Shown here piece by piece: positions 11,790 through 22,166 of a stretch of 64,000 nucleotides of DNA. Made by a program: the position numbers and the translations under genes. The notes under the pieces were generated by a model that saw nothing but the letters and a program-made list of their open reading frames with translations, made no database searches and was not told the origin of the DNA. The stretch is taken from NCBI GenBank assembly GCA_014529385.2, contig CM043969.1, forward strand, positions 35,030,446 through 35,094,445, read 5' to 3'. The DNA is from Adiantum capillus-veneris (lineage: Eukaryota > Streptophyta > Polypodiopsida > Polypodiales > Pteridaceae). Position 1 is the stretch's first letter, and each line of letters opens with the position of its first letter.

Positions 11790-12819
11790 AACTTTTCACT
11801 ACCCAATCCCTAGAAACTTCAATGGAGCTCAACTTTAGATAAGGACAAACACATGCACATCAAATGAGTTTTCATAGTTAATCATCGGAATGACAACAGG
11901 CAAAGGACATTCCAGGATCTCTCTCAATCTTCTTGGCCCAAACATAAAGACTATGCGCTGCTGGAAAAAAATCTTCCTGGACACATGAACATTTATCTGG
12001 ATTCTTTGAGTTAAATGAAAAGGAGTGAATTGAGGGCCATTTTGATCATCCATTAAAGCCAACCATGAAGCTCCCAAGAAGGCACACCTGACTTAACCTC
12101 TGATTTTGCCAAAATTTGAGCAGCATAACAGCATAAATGGCTCAAAATACCAAAAACCCAGCCATCATAACTTGGGAAAATTTCGACAAAGTTTCCCCAG
12201 AAGTAGAGCAGTAGGAACCCAAAATATAGACTGTCTATGTATGCATAAACTGTCAACAATAGAACCCGAGCATCAAGTAGGACTCACTAGTACATAGCCT
12301 ATGGCGAGGTCACAAAAAGGGTTCTCTAGCTACCTGTATCACCGAAAGGATCTCTACATTTGAGAATCCCCCAGCTCAATAAAAACCTCACGCTATCGAC
12401 CCTCACACGAAGGCTAATGCAAATCGCATATAGTCAAGTCTCATAAATGACTATCTTCCAAACCAAGTCTCACAAATGGCTGGGACTGCCAAATAAAACC
12501 ATATATGGCTCCACAAAGGCGTACAATGGCAGTTTCCACAAGTAACGTACAATCTAGCAGACAATGCGCTCAAACAGGCACCAAGTGATGCATACCCACA
12601 ACAACTGCAAGTGACACCAAAGCTAGTATATCACTGTACTCCAGCTACCTGTACCTGTGTGAATCACCTGTACCTGTACTTGTCCCTGTCCCTATAACCT
12701 GTAACCTGTAACCTGTAACCTGTAGTCTCCAACCTGCAACCTGTAATCCCGAATCGCGAAGCTTGAAGCTCGAAGCAGAAGGTACTCGAAGAAGATCCTC
12801 CGTGGGGGCGCCAAAAGAA
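11790..12819 (-). other. Gypsy1 leader, with repeats and primer-binding site
   Basis: About 1 kb between the 5' LTR and gag has no convincing coding frame. Near 12660..12740 it has a run of CCTGTAACCTGTAA-type repeats. Next to the LTR the minus strand reads TTCTTTTGGCGCCCCCACGG (12800..12819). TGGCGCC is a common start for plant gypsy primer-binding sites, so this is the probable PBS. The tRNA identity is not resolved. Confidence 0.7.
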
Positions 12820-13953
12820 TGTGAGCGGGATGAAAACACACACAACGCCTCTATAATGACCTGAAACACACTCTTGGGAAGATACACACACACACACACA
12901 CTATGGGGCACCACTCGGCTTAGACAACACACCTGGCCGAGACAGGGAACACACCTCTGGAGTGAGAGGAGAGAGACTATCCACTTGTCCACTCCACACA
13001 GACACACACACACACACACCCAAAAAAATCAGGTCAAAAGAGGAGAATTTCTGATGTTTAGATACAATTGAGCTTGGGCCAACACCAATGGGGCAAATAG
13101 CTCACACAATATGGGTAAAATAAGCCAGATACAATCACAAACTAGAGCAGAAACTTCGCTCATAGGAGAAACTTACACAGAAAAAAAGCAAGAAAAGAGT
13201 GAGGAATTTGGCAAAATGGACAGCGCCATCGCGTCCGGAACGGCCCAAAACCCCAGTCTACAATGTCAAAGTGCTCAAATCCGACCTCGGATGAGCAGTT
13301 TACGGCCAAAACAGGCTCCAAAAACCCAAAAAACACACCTGCGGCTGTTCCTCCTCTCTTCTCCACGTTTTTTCTGGTCTTCTCTCTGTTTTTTCAGTTC
13401 CCACACTTAGCTTTATTAGTTGGGCACCCGTGGCCTTTTAGATGACCTCGAACAGGCCAAAAACTGACCTCGCAGTGCATAGTTGTCACCTTTTTGCATC
13501 ATTCGCACACCTAGCACTCAGCTTTTTTCCAATAATGCATCTTGCCACCACGTGAAGTGACCCCAAAAAGTGGTCCTAATGATGACCTTTCTGCATAACT
13601 CTCACCAGAAAACACCCACGTTGTGTCCGTCCTCATCCGCGTGCAAATATTGACCTCGTTCGCCCTCCTGACGCCACTAGATGCCATCTGACGCACCTGC
13701 TGACCTCATGTCGTCGGCCCGCAGATAGCTTCCTCAAGAAGTTTTACGCGCTACCAACTCCTCCTTATTGTAGAAAAAACACACTCGTATTGATAATAGT
13801 GAAAATCGCTGCACTATGTACATGCTGTCCTACTTGTACACATGTGGGCCCCACGTAACCACCTGGCTATGGAAATTGGGTAATCCTTTATTCGATGCAC
13901 CATGCATGTGTATGTACATATGCGCAATCCCTTGCTTAAAAAAACTCCTGACA
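12820..13953 (-). repeat. Gypsy1 5' LTR
   Basis: A 1134-bp copy of the 5224..6351 repeat. It is slightly longer because of an expanded CA run (12883..12900). It should hold the promoter on the minus strand, but I could not pick a TATA box with confidence. Confidence 0.9.
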
Positions 13954-13958
13954 TCGTC

Positions 13959-14489
13959 TCTTGTATTCATGGAAGACCTAAAATGTACATACTCATCTCC
14001 TAGACCATCCAAGCATGCACGGACAAGGTCATCGTCTTCCACTGAGACTTTAATAGATCCAAGAGCCTTAATGATACTCTTGATCTTCAAGGCATAATCA
14101 TTGATTGAGAGGTTGTTCCTCTTGACCTGATTTAGCTCCGACTTCAGTTGAAGCTTCCTGGCCTTGGTGTTCACCTCGAACACTCTACCTAAGTTTCTCC
14201 ATGCAATGGCGGGGGTTTCAGCATCCTGTAGATAGCCCATCATTCCATCTCTGATGCTCATAGAAAGCCAATACATCACTTTGATCTAGCCTTGTTTCCA
14301 GTCCCTCAAAGATTTCCTTTGTTCTGCTGTAGCATTTGCCTCGGAAATCTCTGGTTCCTTTTCATTGTCTCCTTCTACATAGTCCCAATAACCTTTTCCT
14401 TTTAGGAAATTTGTTATTCTAAACTTTCATGCAAGGTAGTTATTTTTCTCAAGCTTCTCAGTAACAATCTGACTGAAACCGTCAGACAT
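13959..14489 (-). pseudogene. Copia1 gag N-terminal part
   Basis: Starts MSDGFSQIVTEKLEKNNY at 14489, the same start as the Copia2 gag copies. It runs to the Gypsy1 insertion at 13958. In-frame stops occur near 14428 (after NNYLA) and near 14284 (after DWKQG), so only the segment 13959..14279 is long and open. The helical gag domain resembles the UBN2/retrotran_gag family of copia capsids. The rest of gag resumes at 5218. Confidence 0.85.
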
Positions 14490-14767
14490 CTTGAAGCACT
14501 AAGACAAAATAGCTGCAATCTGCAAAAACCTGCAAATCTGTTGAACCTACTATCGTGGTACCTGTAACGCTTTCTACACTCAACGAGTGTCCACAATCAA
14601 GCGTACATACAACCACTGTACTTGTACAGTAAATCTCTGTATACTGCACTTTGGAGACCTGTTCAGAAACTTGTGCGAAAAACCCCTAAAATTTTTTCTC
14701 TGGTCGTGGATTGCGAACGAAGGGATTGTGATGCTCTTGCTCTCTTAGCCTCTCTTGCCTGCACCAG

Positions 14768-14779
14768 GCTCTGATACCA
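14768..14779 (-). other. Copia1 primer-binding site (initiator Met tRNA)
   Basis: Minus-strand TGGTATCAGAGC directly follows the 5' LTR. It is complementary to the 3' end of plant initiator Met tRNA, the standard copia primer. Confidence 0.88.
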
Positions 14780-15101
14780 TGTAAAGAATGAGGATTCAAG
14801 AGAGCTACACAAGACAAGCACAAAGCACACAGAGATGGAAAGCTTCTTCTTCTTCTTCATAGAAAAGAGAGTACAAAATGACTAAGTGCTAAAGCTGAAA
14901 AGTAGCACATATGTACATGCGGTCACTAAGTGTGAACTCGCTAGAAGCGTACTAGGCTGGCACTATAAGTGTAGTCCAGCTGTAGAATCACTGGCAGAGA
15001 TCCTCCGTGTCGGTCACCTAACACGCCAGTGAGTAAATGCCGTAAGCAGCCAAGACCCGTAGTGGATGCCAGCTCAAGGTGTAGAGCTCGACATCTCAAC
15101 A
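14780..15101 (-). repeat. Copia1 5' LTR
   Basis: A 322-bp LTR, the partner of 1111..1433, followed by the second TSD copy AAGCG at 15102..15106. Confidence 0.92.
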
Positions 15102-15670
15102 AAGCGGTCATCCCATGTTGGAACGGGAAACTCGTCATGAAGCATGCTGATGACTCTGTCTTTTAATTCATTCGGTACTTCACTCCAGGTGTTTAGTATG
15201 TAGTGTCTAAACACTTGAGAGCAAAGACCGCGCATGCGCGCAATCACCTTCTTGCCTTCATCATCCAAGATGATGCCGGTGCTGAAGTCGACGGAGTAAG
15301 GCAAGCCCTCTCGCCGCTGACGCGTGAACCTGGGTGTCTCGGCAGGGGTCTGTAGCGGTGTGTCAATGGGGGTACGGACGCGAGGTGTCTCCACTGGAGT
15401 CTGAGCCCCGAAGCGAGGAGTGTCCACTAGAGTGACTCCTGGAGGAGTAGCTAGTGGTGTGTAGCTGCGGGGAACGACAGTCAGCCGCGCAAAACCTGGT
15501 GTCGATGGTGATGCCGTGGCTGGTGTGGGGACGGGCAAAGAAGGCCAAGGACTCCGAAACAGAGGGAGATGTGGATGGAGTAGGAACGCGCGATGGTGCT
15601 CCAGAGCGATGACGCTCCACATACCACTGTCTCTACTAGGGTGACAAAGAAGAAAGAAAATCCTCATCAT
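15102..15670 (-). pseudogene. CACTA1 TNPA-like gene, 5' part (split by Copia1)
   Basis: The minus-strand frame first shows a Pro/Thr/Ser-rich region with repeats of the type TPxETPR. A conserved block follows, GIILDDEGKKVIARMRGL, with CSQVFRHYILNTWSEVP after it. The layout, a disordered Pro-rich N-terminus then a helical block, matches the TNPA-like reading frames at 24232..25082 and 43229..44179. The family is likely plant Ptta/En/Spm transposase-associated protein, which binds subterminal repeats. It ends at the Copia1 junction and resumes at 1110. The start codon is uncertain, because the first ~30 residues may be intron or read-through. Confidence 0.65.
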
Positions 15671-16067
15671 TCATACCTGCATTAAACACACAAACATTTA
15701 AACTTAATATTGAATGAATGGAGTAGAAAACATGGACAAGTAGATAGAGATAGAGAGATAGAGAGAGAGGAGGAGGTGCTCGTCATCTCTGCTTATGAGA
15801 ACATACCTAGAGCATACGTACCTGGAGTGGACGCAAAGACCATTAAATACAATGACGCATATAAATACAATGACGCAATGACGCAAATACTTAAAGAGCC
15901 AGAGAATCGTACAAGAACTTGAATGTGCTTGTAGCTTTGGAATGTTCAAAGGCTAGCAGCAACAGAAAGCGTTCTTCTTCTATTCAACTTGAGTGATGGA
16001 AGAGGCAAGTGCATAACTCTGAATTTACAAAACAGAGCAAAATTGTTCAAATACAATATTTATGGCT
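15671..16067. other. CACTA1 intergenic spacer
   Basis: Spacer between tnp2 and the TNPA-like gene, both read on the minus strand. It holds a short GATA/GA-rich run near 15743..15775 and two overlapping AATACAATGACGCA-type repeats near 15845..15885. I see no gene in it. Confidence 0.6.
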
Positions 16068-19000
16068 TTAAGAGATCTCTCTCTCATCCTTGCATAGCTT
16101 AGCATAACTTTCTATATCTATATAGATCTCTCCATTTAAACATATGTCCTCTGTTTCATTTTGTAGATCCTCTGCATGCACCCCATAGAGAGTAGCAGCT
16201 TGATGTTCGTCTGGCACCACCTCCACGGCTTCTGACTGAGCATCTTCTCCAATATCCTCCATTGATGCCGTTGTGATTGGCACATGGTAGCCTTCATACG
16301 TCCGTGCACTATGAGGGGCTACCTCTATGACGTACCACCAGTTTGATGTAGACTTTGTAGGATGAAATATCACCTACCAGAGGAGGTGATAACTTACGTG
16401 AGAGCTTCCAAGCACATAAATTCTAAAATGGGATGTTAACTATTTACATACTTGTTCACAATGCTCCGCTAGTACAAAAGTGTCTCTTAGGTCAGTCCAT
16501 TTATTAGTTGAATCCACATCAAGAAAACCAGACTCTCCTCTACGCACAGTAGCTTTGCGACCCTCCATGATTGTCTTGAACCATTGCACGTCGAATAAGT
16601 CGACAAAAAATCCTCTATAATCGATCCTAAAAATCTCTTGTAGCGTGCCGAAGTAAGTGAGTTCCGCCACCACAGGATCTGCATCAGAGGACCGTCGTCG
16701 ACTAGACTGTTCAAATTTTGCCATGATTCCACAATCTTGAGTAAAACGTTTTTTGTCGATTGGTTCCACCCTAAAATGTCAACCTTTACACCATGCTGCT
16801 GTGTATGACTTATACTACAACCAACAAAGATTATGAGTGGCCGTTCAAACATCTAGAAAGTTACTAGCTAGTCATACATTGCAAACTTACCTTGGTCGCG
16901 CAACCCCTAGAGTACTCCCACTCTTCCTCGGTCACTTCTTCACCGCATTGTTGTGCACTTTTCAATTGGTTGTGAAACCATCTTAAGCTCATGAATGTTG
17001 GTAGGCTCTCCCGACTTGTCGAATAGTGCATCGGTGGTCGTCTTCCCCGTCTCCACTCGATTCTTTCCCTTTGTCGCTCTTGCTTTGCATCCTCATATTG
17101 TGAAATCCACTTCTGCATGACTGGATTGTGATACTAGCCACCTTATGCCATGCTACCCTCCTGACGTGCCTTTTGATGCACATATCCCTTGAGTGTTTTC
17201 ATTAAAAGTTCTAAAAAGAACATCCATCTAGAATGTACTGTGCCAGCTATTTCCACCTCATCAACTATGTGAACAAGAAGATGCACCTGAATGGTTAGCA
17301 TGGTAGTAGGAAGATGTTTTCCAAACATGCACACAACCTCCGCAGCGTTTAGTTTGGCGAATGGTATGGAGTCTACATTGATCTCCTTTTGTGAGATCCA
17401 TTGCACCAACTTCGCAAGTTTGTAGATTGTGCTACGGACGTCAAGAGACAAACATCCCTCAATGGCAACCGGTAAAATAAACTGCAAAACACGTGCAGCA
17501 ATGATATTAAAGTCCACACGCGAATTTGTTACACAATTCCCACTATGATATACTCCACTATGAACAAACCTAACACATTTTATGCCAGTCGTGTGACTTC
17601 AAACGGGTAAGCTTTCCTTCTTTAGTAAAACACGTTCGGAGCGAGTGCCAGTGGGGGTCGGCAAAGATCGAATGATCTCTTTTACTTTGCGTTTTTGGGC
17701 TCATGTGAAAATCCATGGTGCTTTAGGGAGTTTTATCAATCCATTGGACGCTGTTTGCGGCCAAATTTGCTCCATACGATCCATATTTCTAAGGTCAACT
17801 CTTGCTCCCAAAGTATCTTTCTTGCCGGTCAGATGGTCCCATAGTAGATTACCCACATTCTTGAATATGTGCATTGGATCAAGCAAGTGATTGATCATGA
17901 GTCGGGGCCAGTATGGTAACTCGTACCATAGAGATAGTCTCTTCATCCCTGGGGGAAATCCATCATCACACATCTCCTTCTGCTCTAACCATGCTTGTGC
18001 ACACATCCTTGGTAGCTCTCTTCCCAAAAAGCCATCGCGTAACACATGATTCTCTGAAAGATACGCTTGATGAACTTCATAGATTTGATTCTTCAATGAG
18101 GGAGCCCTACGTGCATTGAGTCTAGGTCCACATGTGACACATGCTCTGTATCTTCTTGTTTGAAGCCCTGCATGTATACACATGATAATAGATCAGCTTG
18201 AGAAAAACCAAGATTTACAGTATCTGAGTGAGGAGTGTAAATAGATCACCTGAGCATTCTGTTAGTCCGGGATAGTCATGCATGGTCCACATAAGAATAC
18301 CTCTGATCAAAGCATTCCGTCGACCTGTGTTTCGGCTCATATCCACCACCTCTATGCCAATCCACAATTGTTGTAGCTCTTCCAATAGTGGACGAAGATA
18401 CACATCCATATTCTTCACTTTATATCGCCCTGGCACAATCAAGCTTAGCCATAGGTGCCCCTTCTTCGAAGTCAACCACGGGAGAATGTTGTAGTTGACG
18501 ATGACAATGGGCCATACACTGTAAGATGTTGATCTTTGACCAAATGGATTTACGCCATCCATAGCCAGGCCTAAGTGCAAATTTTGAGCGTCCTTGGCAA
18601 AATCCGAACATGTTCCATCTATATGTTTCCAGTCTACACAATCTGCAGGAGTCCGTAGCACACCATCTGAAGATTTATTCTCCTCATGCCATGATGCTAG
18701 GGCGGCCATGGACTTACATTCGAAGAAATGCTTGATGCGAGGAAGTAGAGGAAAATGTTGCAAAACCTTTTGCAGAATTTTTGTTCCATGGAGATCTACT
18801 CGATATCTTTCGGAATCACATTTCGGACACTTCTCCATGTCTATGTATTCCCCTCTGAAAAGAATGTAGTCATTAGGACAAGCATGGATCGAATTGTAAT
18901 CCATCCCCAGGTTTCGCAAAATCTTTCTTGTTTCCTCTCGGGAATCTTGCATCACATTATCAGCTGGTAGTATATACTCTTTGAGCAATCTACACAACAT

Positions 19001-19618
19001 AAAAATACGGTACAATTGTGTAAAAATCTATCAGGTCATTATACATTTAGAGTTTTATTAAAGTAAACGAATTGTAATAGATCACCTGAAAAGTGCTGTG
19101 ACGCTAGTGTCACTCCATCCAAACTTTGTCTCCATGTTGAGAACAACCAGGAGCGCTTTCAATCTAAACACACGTGCTCCATTATACAATGGCGTATCAG
19201 CTTCACTTTTCATATCATCATAGACAAGCCTTTCTGAATCCATGATCGTCTCGATCATTTCATCAATCTCGGGCTCAAACATTGCCTCGTTGGGAATGTG
19301 GTTTGCATGATCATCCCCCAAGTTGTCAGAGGCTACATCTCGTGGCCTCACATATGCTGCTTGACCAAAGCGCCTGTGAACACGTCTATTGGGTTGCAAG
19401 ATTGTTGCCTGTTGGCCAGCGTCAGAGTTCGACGAGTTATAATTGGCAACAACTCGATCTATAATAGATGGATCGAACTCGCCAAATTCGTGAACATGCT
19501 GCAAAGAAACGCGTCTTGTCCGTCGCACAGCATGCTTGCAATGGTTACAACGACATAAGATCCTCGTTGAGAGATAGGTGTTTCGGTTGGACGGCCCCAC
19601 ATCCTCGTCACTACTCAT
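16068..19618 (-). pseudogene. CACTA1 tnp2-type transposase gene (spliced, mildly damaged)
   Basis: Exons read on the minus strand. Exon 1 is 19618..19087, with a Cys/His cluster CRCNHCKHAVRRTRR like the transposase-associated domain; its donor is CAG/GTGAT. Exon 2 is about 18990..18250, the TNP2 core, with HACPNDYILFRGEY, CPKCDSERYR, GLAMDGVNPFG, WPIVIVNYNILPW and MDVYLRPLLEEL. Exon 3 is about 18178..17700, with LPYWPRLMINHLLDPMHI and FKNV. The DUF4218-like part is 17517..17143 (VHLLVHIVDEVEIAGTVHSR). The DUF4216-like C-terminus is 16769..16440 and 16373..16068 (LTYFGTLQEIFRIDY, WWYVIEVAPHS). Stops occur near 17700, near 17600 and near 17140, so the gene is probably inactive unless some lie in introns. 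Its product would cut and join the element ends. Confidence 0.85.
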
Positions 19619-19682
19619 AATGAGGGTAAAAATCTTATAGCCTGGACAAAAAATTTAATCTTCTATTGGCATTCTTCGTCTT

Positions 19683-19685
<3 letters not shown>

Positions 19686-19767
<82 letters not shown>
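19686..19767. repeat. (CT)n microsatellite upstream of CACTA1 tnp2
   Basis: About 80 bp of uninterrupted CT dinucleotides, some 70 bp upstream of the tnp2 start on the minus strand. Confidence 0.95.
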
Positions 19768-19769
<2 letters not shown>

Positions 19770-19784
19770 TTCACAATGTAAACT

Positions 19785-19892
19785 ACCTCACATTCTCTAG
19801 TCATGTGTGCTCCTCGCACACCTCGGTCTAGAGGTGCACGGAGATTAGAACCACCAGGTTATAATCTCGTCTTTATTGGTCAATGCCTATAT
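19785..19892. repeat. Motif shared by CACTA1 and CACTA2 tnp2 upstream regions
   Basis: The block runs from ACCTCACATTCTCTAG through CACCTCGGTCTAGAGGTG to ATAATCTCGTCTTTATTGG. It recurs at 34256..34372, partly at 34439..34513 and 35110..35192. The centre is an interrupted palindrome (CACCTC..GAGGTG). All copies lie upstream of a tnp2 gene read on the minus strand. Confidence 0.8.
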
Positions 19893-20310
19893 TTGTGGGT
19901 ACAAGAAATCTACACACCCACGTCTACATGATACTGCATGTAGTGGAAAAAACCCCTTTGCCTCTTCTCTAGCTGTAGCATTTCACAGCATCTTAACATC
20001 TTTTCACAGTAGATCTTTGTTTGTAGCATGCAAGTACGCCATTCTTGCAATGTAGTTGATGTCTGCTCAAGGAACTTAATTCTTAATCTAGATTTGACGA
20101 GGTGTGGTGTGTGTGTGTGTGTGTGACCCTTGGAATCGTCATCTTGCATCACTAATTTCTGTGTAGGCTCAATTTTCTCTTCCATTAGCTGAACATGACG
20201 TCTTATTGTATGGTAGTAGCAGTCGAACATGCAGGTCGAATTGCTGGTCTGCATGGACTGTCGAGGCTGTGAGCGCAGGAAATTTTCTCGCCATTTCTTC
20301 TAACCTTATC
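19893..20310. other. CACTA1 5' region without recognised gene
   Basis: One minus-strand open frame (19910..20254) contains a TG microsatellite and no family motif. I do not regard it as a gene. Confidence 0.5.
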
Positions 20311-20316
20311 TTAAAC

Positions 20317-21365
20317 GATAAAAAGAAGAAAATGGTATAAGCTTTCTATCACCCAAGTGTGGTAGATTGGTTATGCCAATTCCCTCTTCAATAACAGGTA
20401 AATAACCTAATTCTAATCTAATATAACATAAATCAACCTAAATTAATAAACCTAAATCTAATCTAGAATAACGTAAATCTAAATCTAACATAAATAAACC
20501 TAAATCTAATCAAACGTAAATCTAACTAAAAATAAACCTAAATCTTATTTAATTTAACTTAAATAAACCTGAATCTAATTTAACATAAGTCTACATTTAA
20601 TCTAATCTTTAACGTCTTTTGGGATAGTTTCCTATGATGTTAAAACTCTCTTCTTCTTGTGTGTGTGTGTGTGTGTGTGTGTGTGCCAATAAAAAGAGAA
20701 AAATGGTATAACCTTTCTATCATCCAAGTGTGGTAGATTGGTTATGCCATTTTCCCTCTTCAATAACATGTAAATAACCTAAATCTAATCTAATATAACA
20801 TAAATAAATCTAAATTAATAAACCTAAATCTAATCTAATATAACGTAAATCTAAATCTAACGTAAATAAACCTAAATCTAATCAAACGTAAATCTAATTA
20901 AAAATAAACCTAAATCTAATTTAATTTAACTTAAATAAACCTAAATCTAATTTAACGTAAGTCTACATCTAACCTAATCTTTAACGTCTTTTGGGATAGT
21001 TTCCTACGACGTTCAAACTCTCTTCTTCTTGTGTGTGTGTGTGTGTGTGTGTGTGCCAATAAAAAGAGAAAAATGGTATAACCTTTCTATCACGCAAGTG
21101 TAGTAGATTGGTTATGCCATTTTCCTCTTGAATAATAGGTCTTGAGTTCAACTCCTCGTCGGCTAGATTTTTAGGTCTCTTTAATTAGTTTCCTACGACG
21201 TTAAATTAAACTCTCTTCTTCTTGGGTGTGTGTACACACCAATAAAAAAAGGAGAAAAATGGTATAACTTTCTATCAGCGAAGTGTGATAGATTGGTTAT
21301 GCCATTTCCCTTATGAATAACATGTCTTGAGTTAAACTGCTGTTAACTAGATCTTTAAGGTCTCT
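20317..21365. repeat. Tandem repeat with tRNA-like box A/B motifs
   Basis: Four units start at about 20317, 20689, 21060 and 21244 with AAAATGGTATAACCTTTCTATC. Spacing is about 370, 370 and 185 bp. Units one and two contain long AACCTAAATCTAATC tracts and end in a TG run before the next unit. In unit three TAGTAGATTGG (21101) and GAGTTCAACTCC (21144) sit about 33 bp apart, like RNA polymerase III boxes A and B. A tRNA-derived SINE is possible, but the match is loose. Confidence 0.65.
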
Positions 21366-21404
21366 TTGGATAGTTTCCTACGATGTTCAGACTCTCTTCT
21401 TATT

Positions 21405-21427
21405 CTTCTTTTCTCTCTCTCTCTCTC

Positions 21428-21483
<56 letters not shown>

Positions 21484-21763
21484 AATGTGTGTGTGCATTC
21501 TTTGTTTATGGATGTGTGTGTGCGTTTTTGGTTTATGCATGCTCTCTCTCTCTTTTCCTCTCTCGATGTGTGTGCGCTTTCTTTGTTTATGCATGTGTGT
21601 GTATGTTTTTTGTTTATCCTATTGCTCTCTCTCTCTCTCTCTCTCTCTCTCAAACACAATGTGTGTGTGTGTGTGAGAGAGAGAGAGAGGGAGAGAGAAG
21701 GAGGGGAAGGGACCATGAGAGTGAGGAGAGGGAAGGAGCATACTTGGAACTCCTTCCTCTCCT

Positions 21764-21817
<54 letters not shown>

Positions 21818-21950
21818 GGAGAGAGAAACATGGGAAGGAAACATGAGAATGAGGAGAGGGAAGAAGCATACATGGATCTCCTTCCTCTCCTCGTCTGTGT
21901 GTGTGTGTGTGTGGAGAAGAAAGAGAGAGAGAGGGAGAGGGAGAGGGTTA
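21405..21950. repeat. CT/GA and TG microsatellite cluster
   Basis: Alternating (CT)n, (TG)n and (GA)n runs at 21413..21481, 21624..21650, 21768..21799 and 21896..21912. Two related segments near 21700..21765 and 21835..21900 share a GAATGAGGAGAGGGAA core. Open frames here only encode Leu-Ser, Cys-Val or Glu-Arg repeats and are not genes. Confidence 0.9.
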
Positions 21951-22014
21951 CCTTGCTTGCTTGAGCGCGCGTCAAAAACTCAGATCTGAGATCTGAGTTT
22001 TCATACACGCTCGG

Positions 22015-22166
22015 TTATTTTTTTAACCCTAGCGCCGTCGCTATGAGCGTCGCTATGTTACTTGTAACATAGCGACGCTCATAGTGACGCATATAGCGAC
22101 GCCGTGCTTTTTCATGTTTGAACATCGCACTACGAGCATCGCTACTATTAAGCACATCTTGTAGTA
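22015..22166. repeat. CACTA1 right subterminal repeats and terminus
   Basis: Contains a 28-bp-class palindrome around TGTTACTTGTAACA (22047..22060) flanked by AGCGTCGCTA / TAGCGACGCT arms, further AGCGACG copies, and the terminal TCTTGTAGTA at 22157..22166. Canonical CACTA elements end TCTTGTAGTG, so the last base is probably mutated. Confidence 0.75.

Larger units (their letters stand above)
5224..13953 (-). mobile_element. Gypsy1: Ty3/gypsy LTR retrotransposon (Tat-like), nested in Copia1 gag
   Basis: LTRs of about 1.13 kb lie at 5224..6351 and 12820..13953. They start TGTCAGGAGT and end CCCGCTCACA on the minus strand. The copia target reads GATG TCGT CTCTTG. TCGT is present on both sides (5220..5223 and 13954..13957), giving a 4-bp TSD, or 5 bp with one mismatch. 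Domain order is gag, protease, RT, RNase H, a second RNase H-like domain, and integrase. The extra RNase H before integrase is typical of the Tat branch (family knowledge). Two nonsense codons and one frameshift break pol. The LTRs are almost identical, so it is younger than Copia1, as nesting requires. Confidence 0.92.
1111..15101 (-). mobile_element. Copia1: Ty1/copia LTR retrotransposon, split by Gypsy1
   Basis: Two 322-323-bp LTRs (1111..1433 and 14780..15101) begin TGTTGAGATG and end CTTTACA on the minus strand. The 5-bp TSD AAGCG is at 1106..1110 and 15102..15106. The PBS for initiator Met tRNA is at 14768..14779 and a purine-rich tract lies next to the 3' LTR. The internal region encodes gag, integrase, reverse transcriptase and RNase H in copia order. 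Gypsy1 (8.73 kb) is inserted in gag, so the original length was about 5.26 kb. The LTRs differ at about seven bases plus one indel, so insertion was fairly recent. Several in-frame stops show it is no longer autonomous. It is the same family as Copia2. Confidence 0.93.
1..22166 (-). mobile_element. CACTA1: En/Spm-type DNA transposon, left end just outside window
   Basis: Seen: clusters of the motif AGCGACG and its complement occur at 1..120 and again at 22020..22150, as expected for subterminal repeats at both ends of one CACTA element. The right end reads TCTTGTAGTA (22157..22166), one base from the canonical TCTTGTAGTG terminus. Between the ends lie a tnp2-type gene (16068..19618) and a second, TNPA-like gene, both on the minus strand. 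The TNPA-like gene is interrupted by Copia1, which contains Gypsy1. Without these insertions CACTA1 would be about 8.2 kb. The element sits in the integrase region of an older gypsy copy (22167 onward). The left terminus and the left TSD copy are outside the window, so the 3-bp TSD cannot be confirmed. The right flank would supply TAC. Confidence 0.8.

Noticed and set aside
21095-21160. A functional tRNA gene
   Set aside because: Only box A/B-like motifs fit; I could not form acceptor and anticodon stems, so it is kept only as a SINE-like repeat.
21366-22008. Several overlapping open frames on both strands
   Set aside because: They encode only Leu-Ser, Thr-His, Cys-Val or Arg-Glu runs from CT/TG microsatellites.
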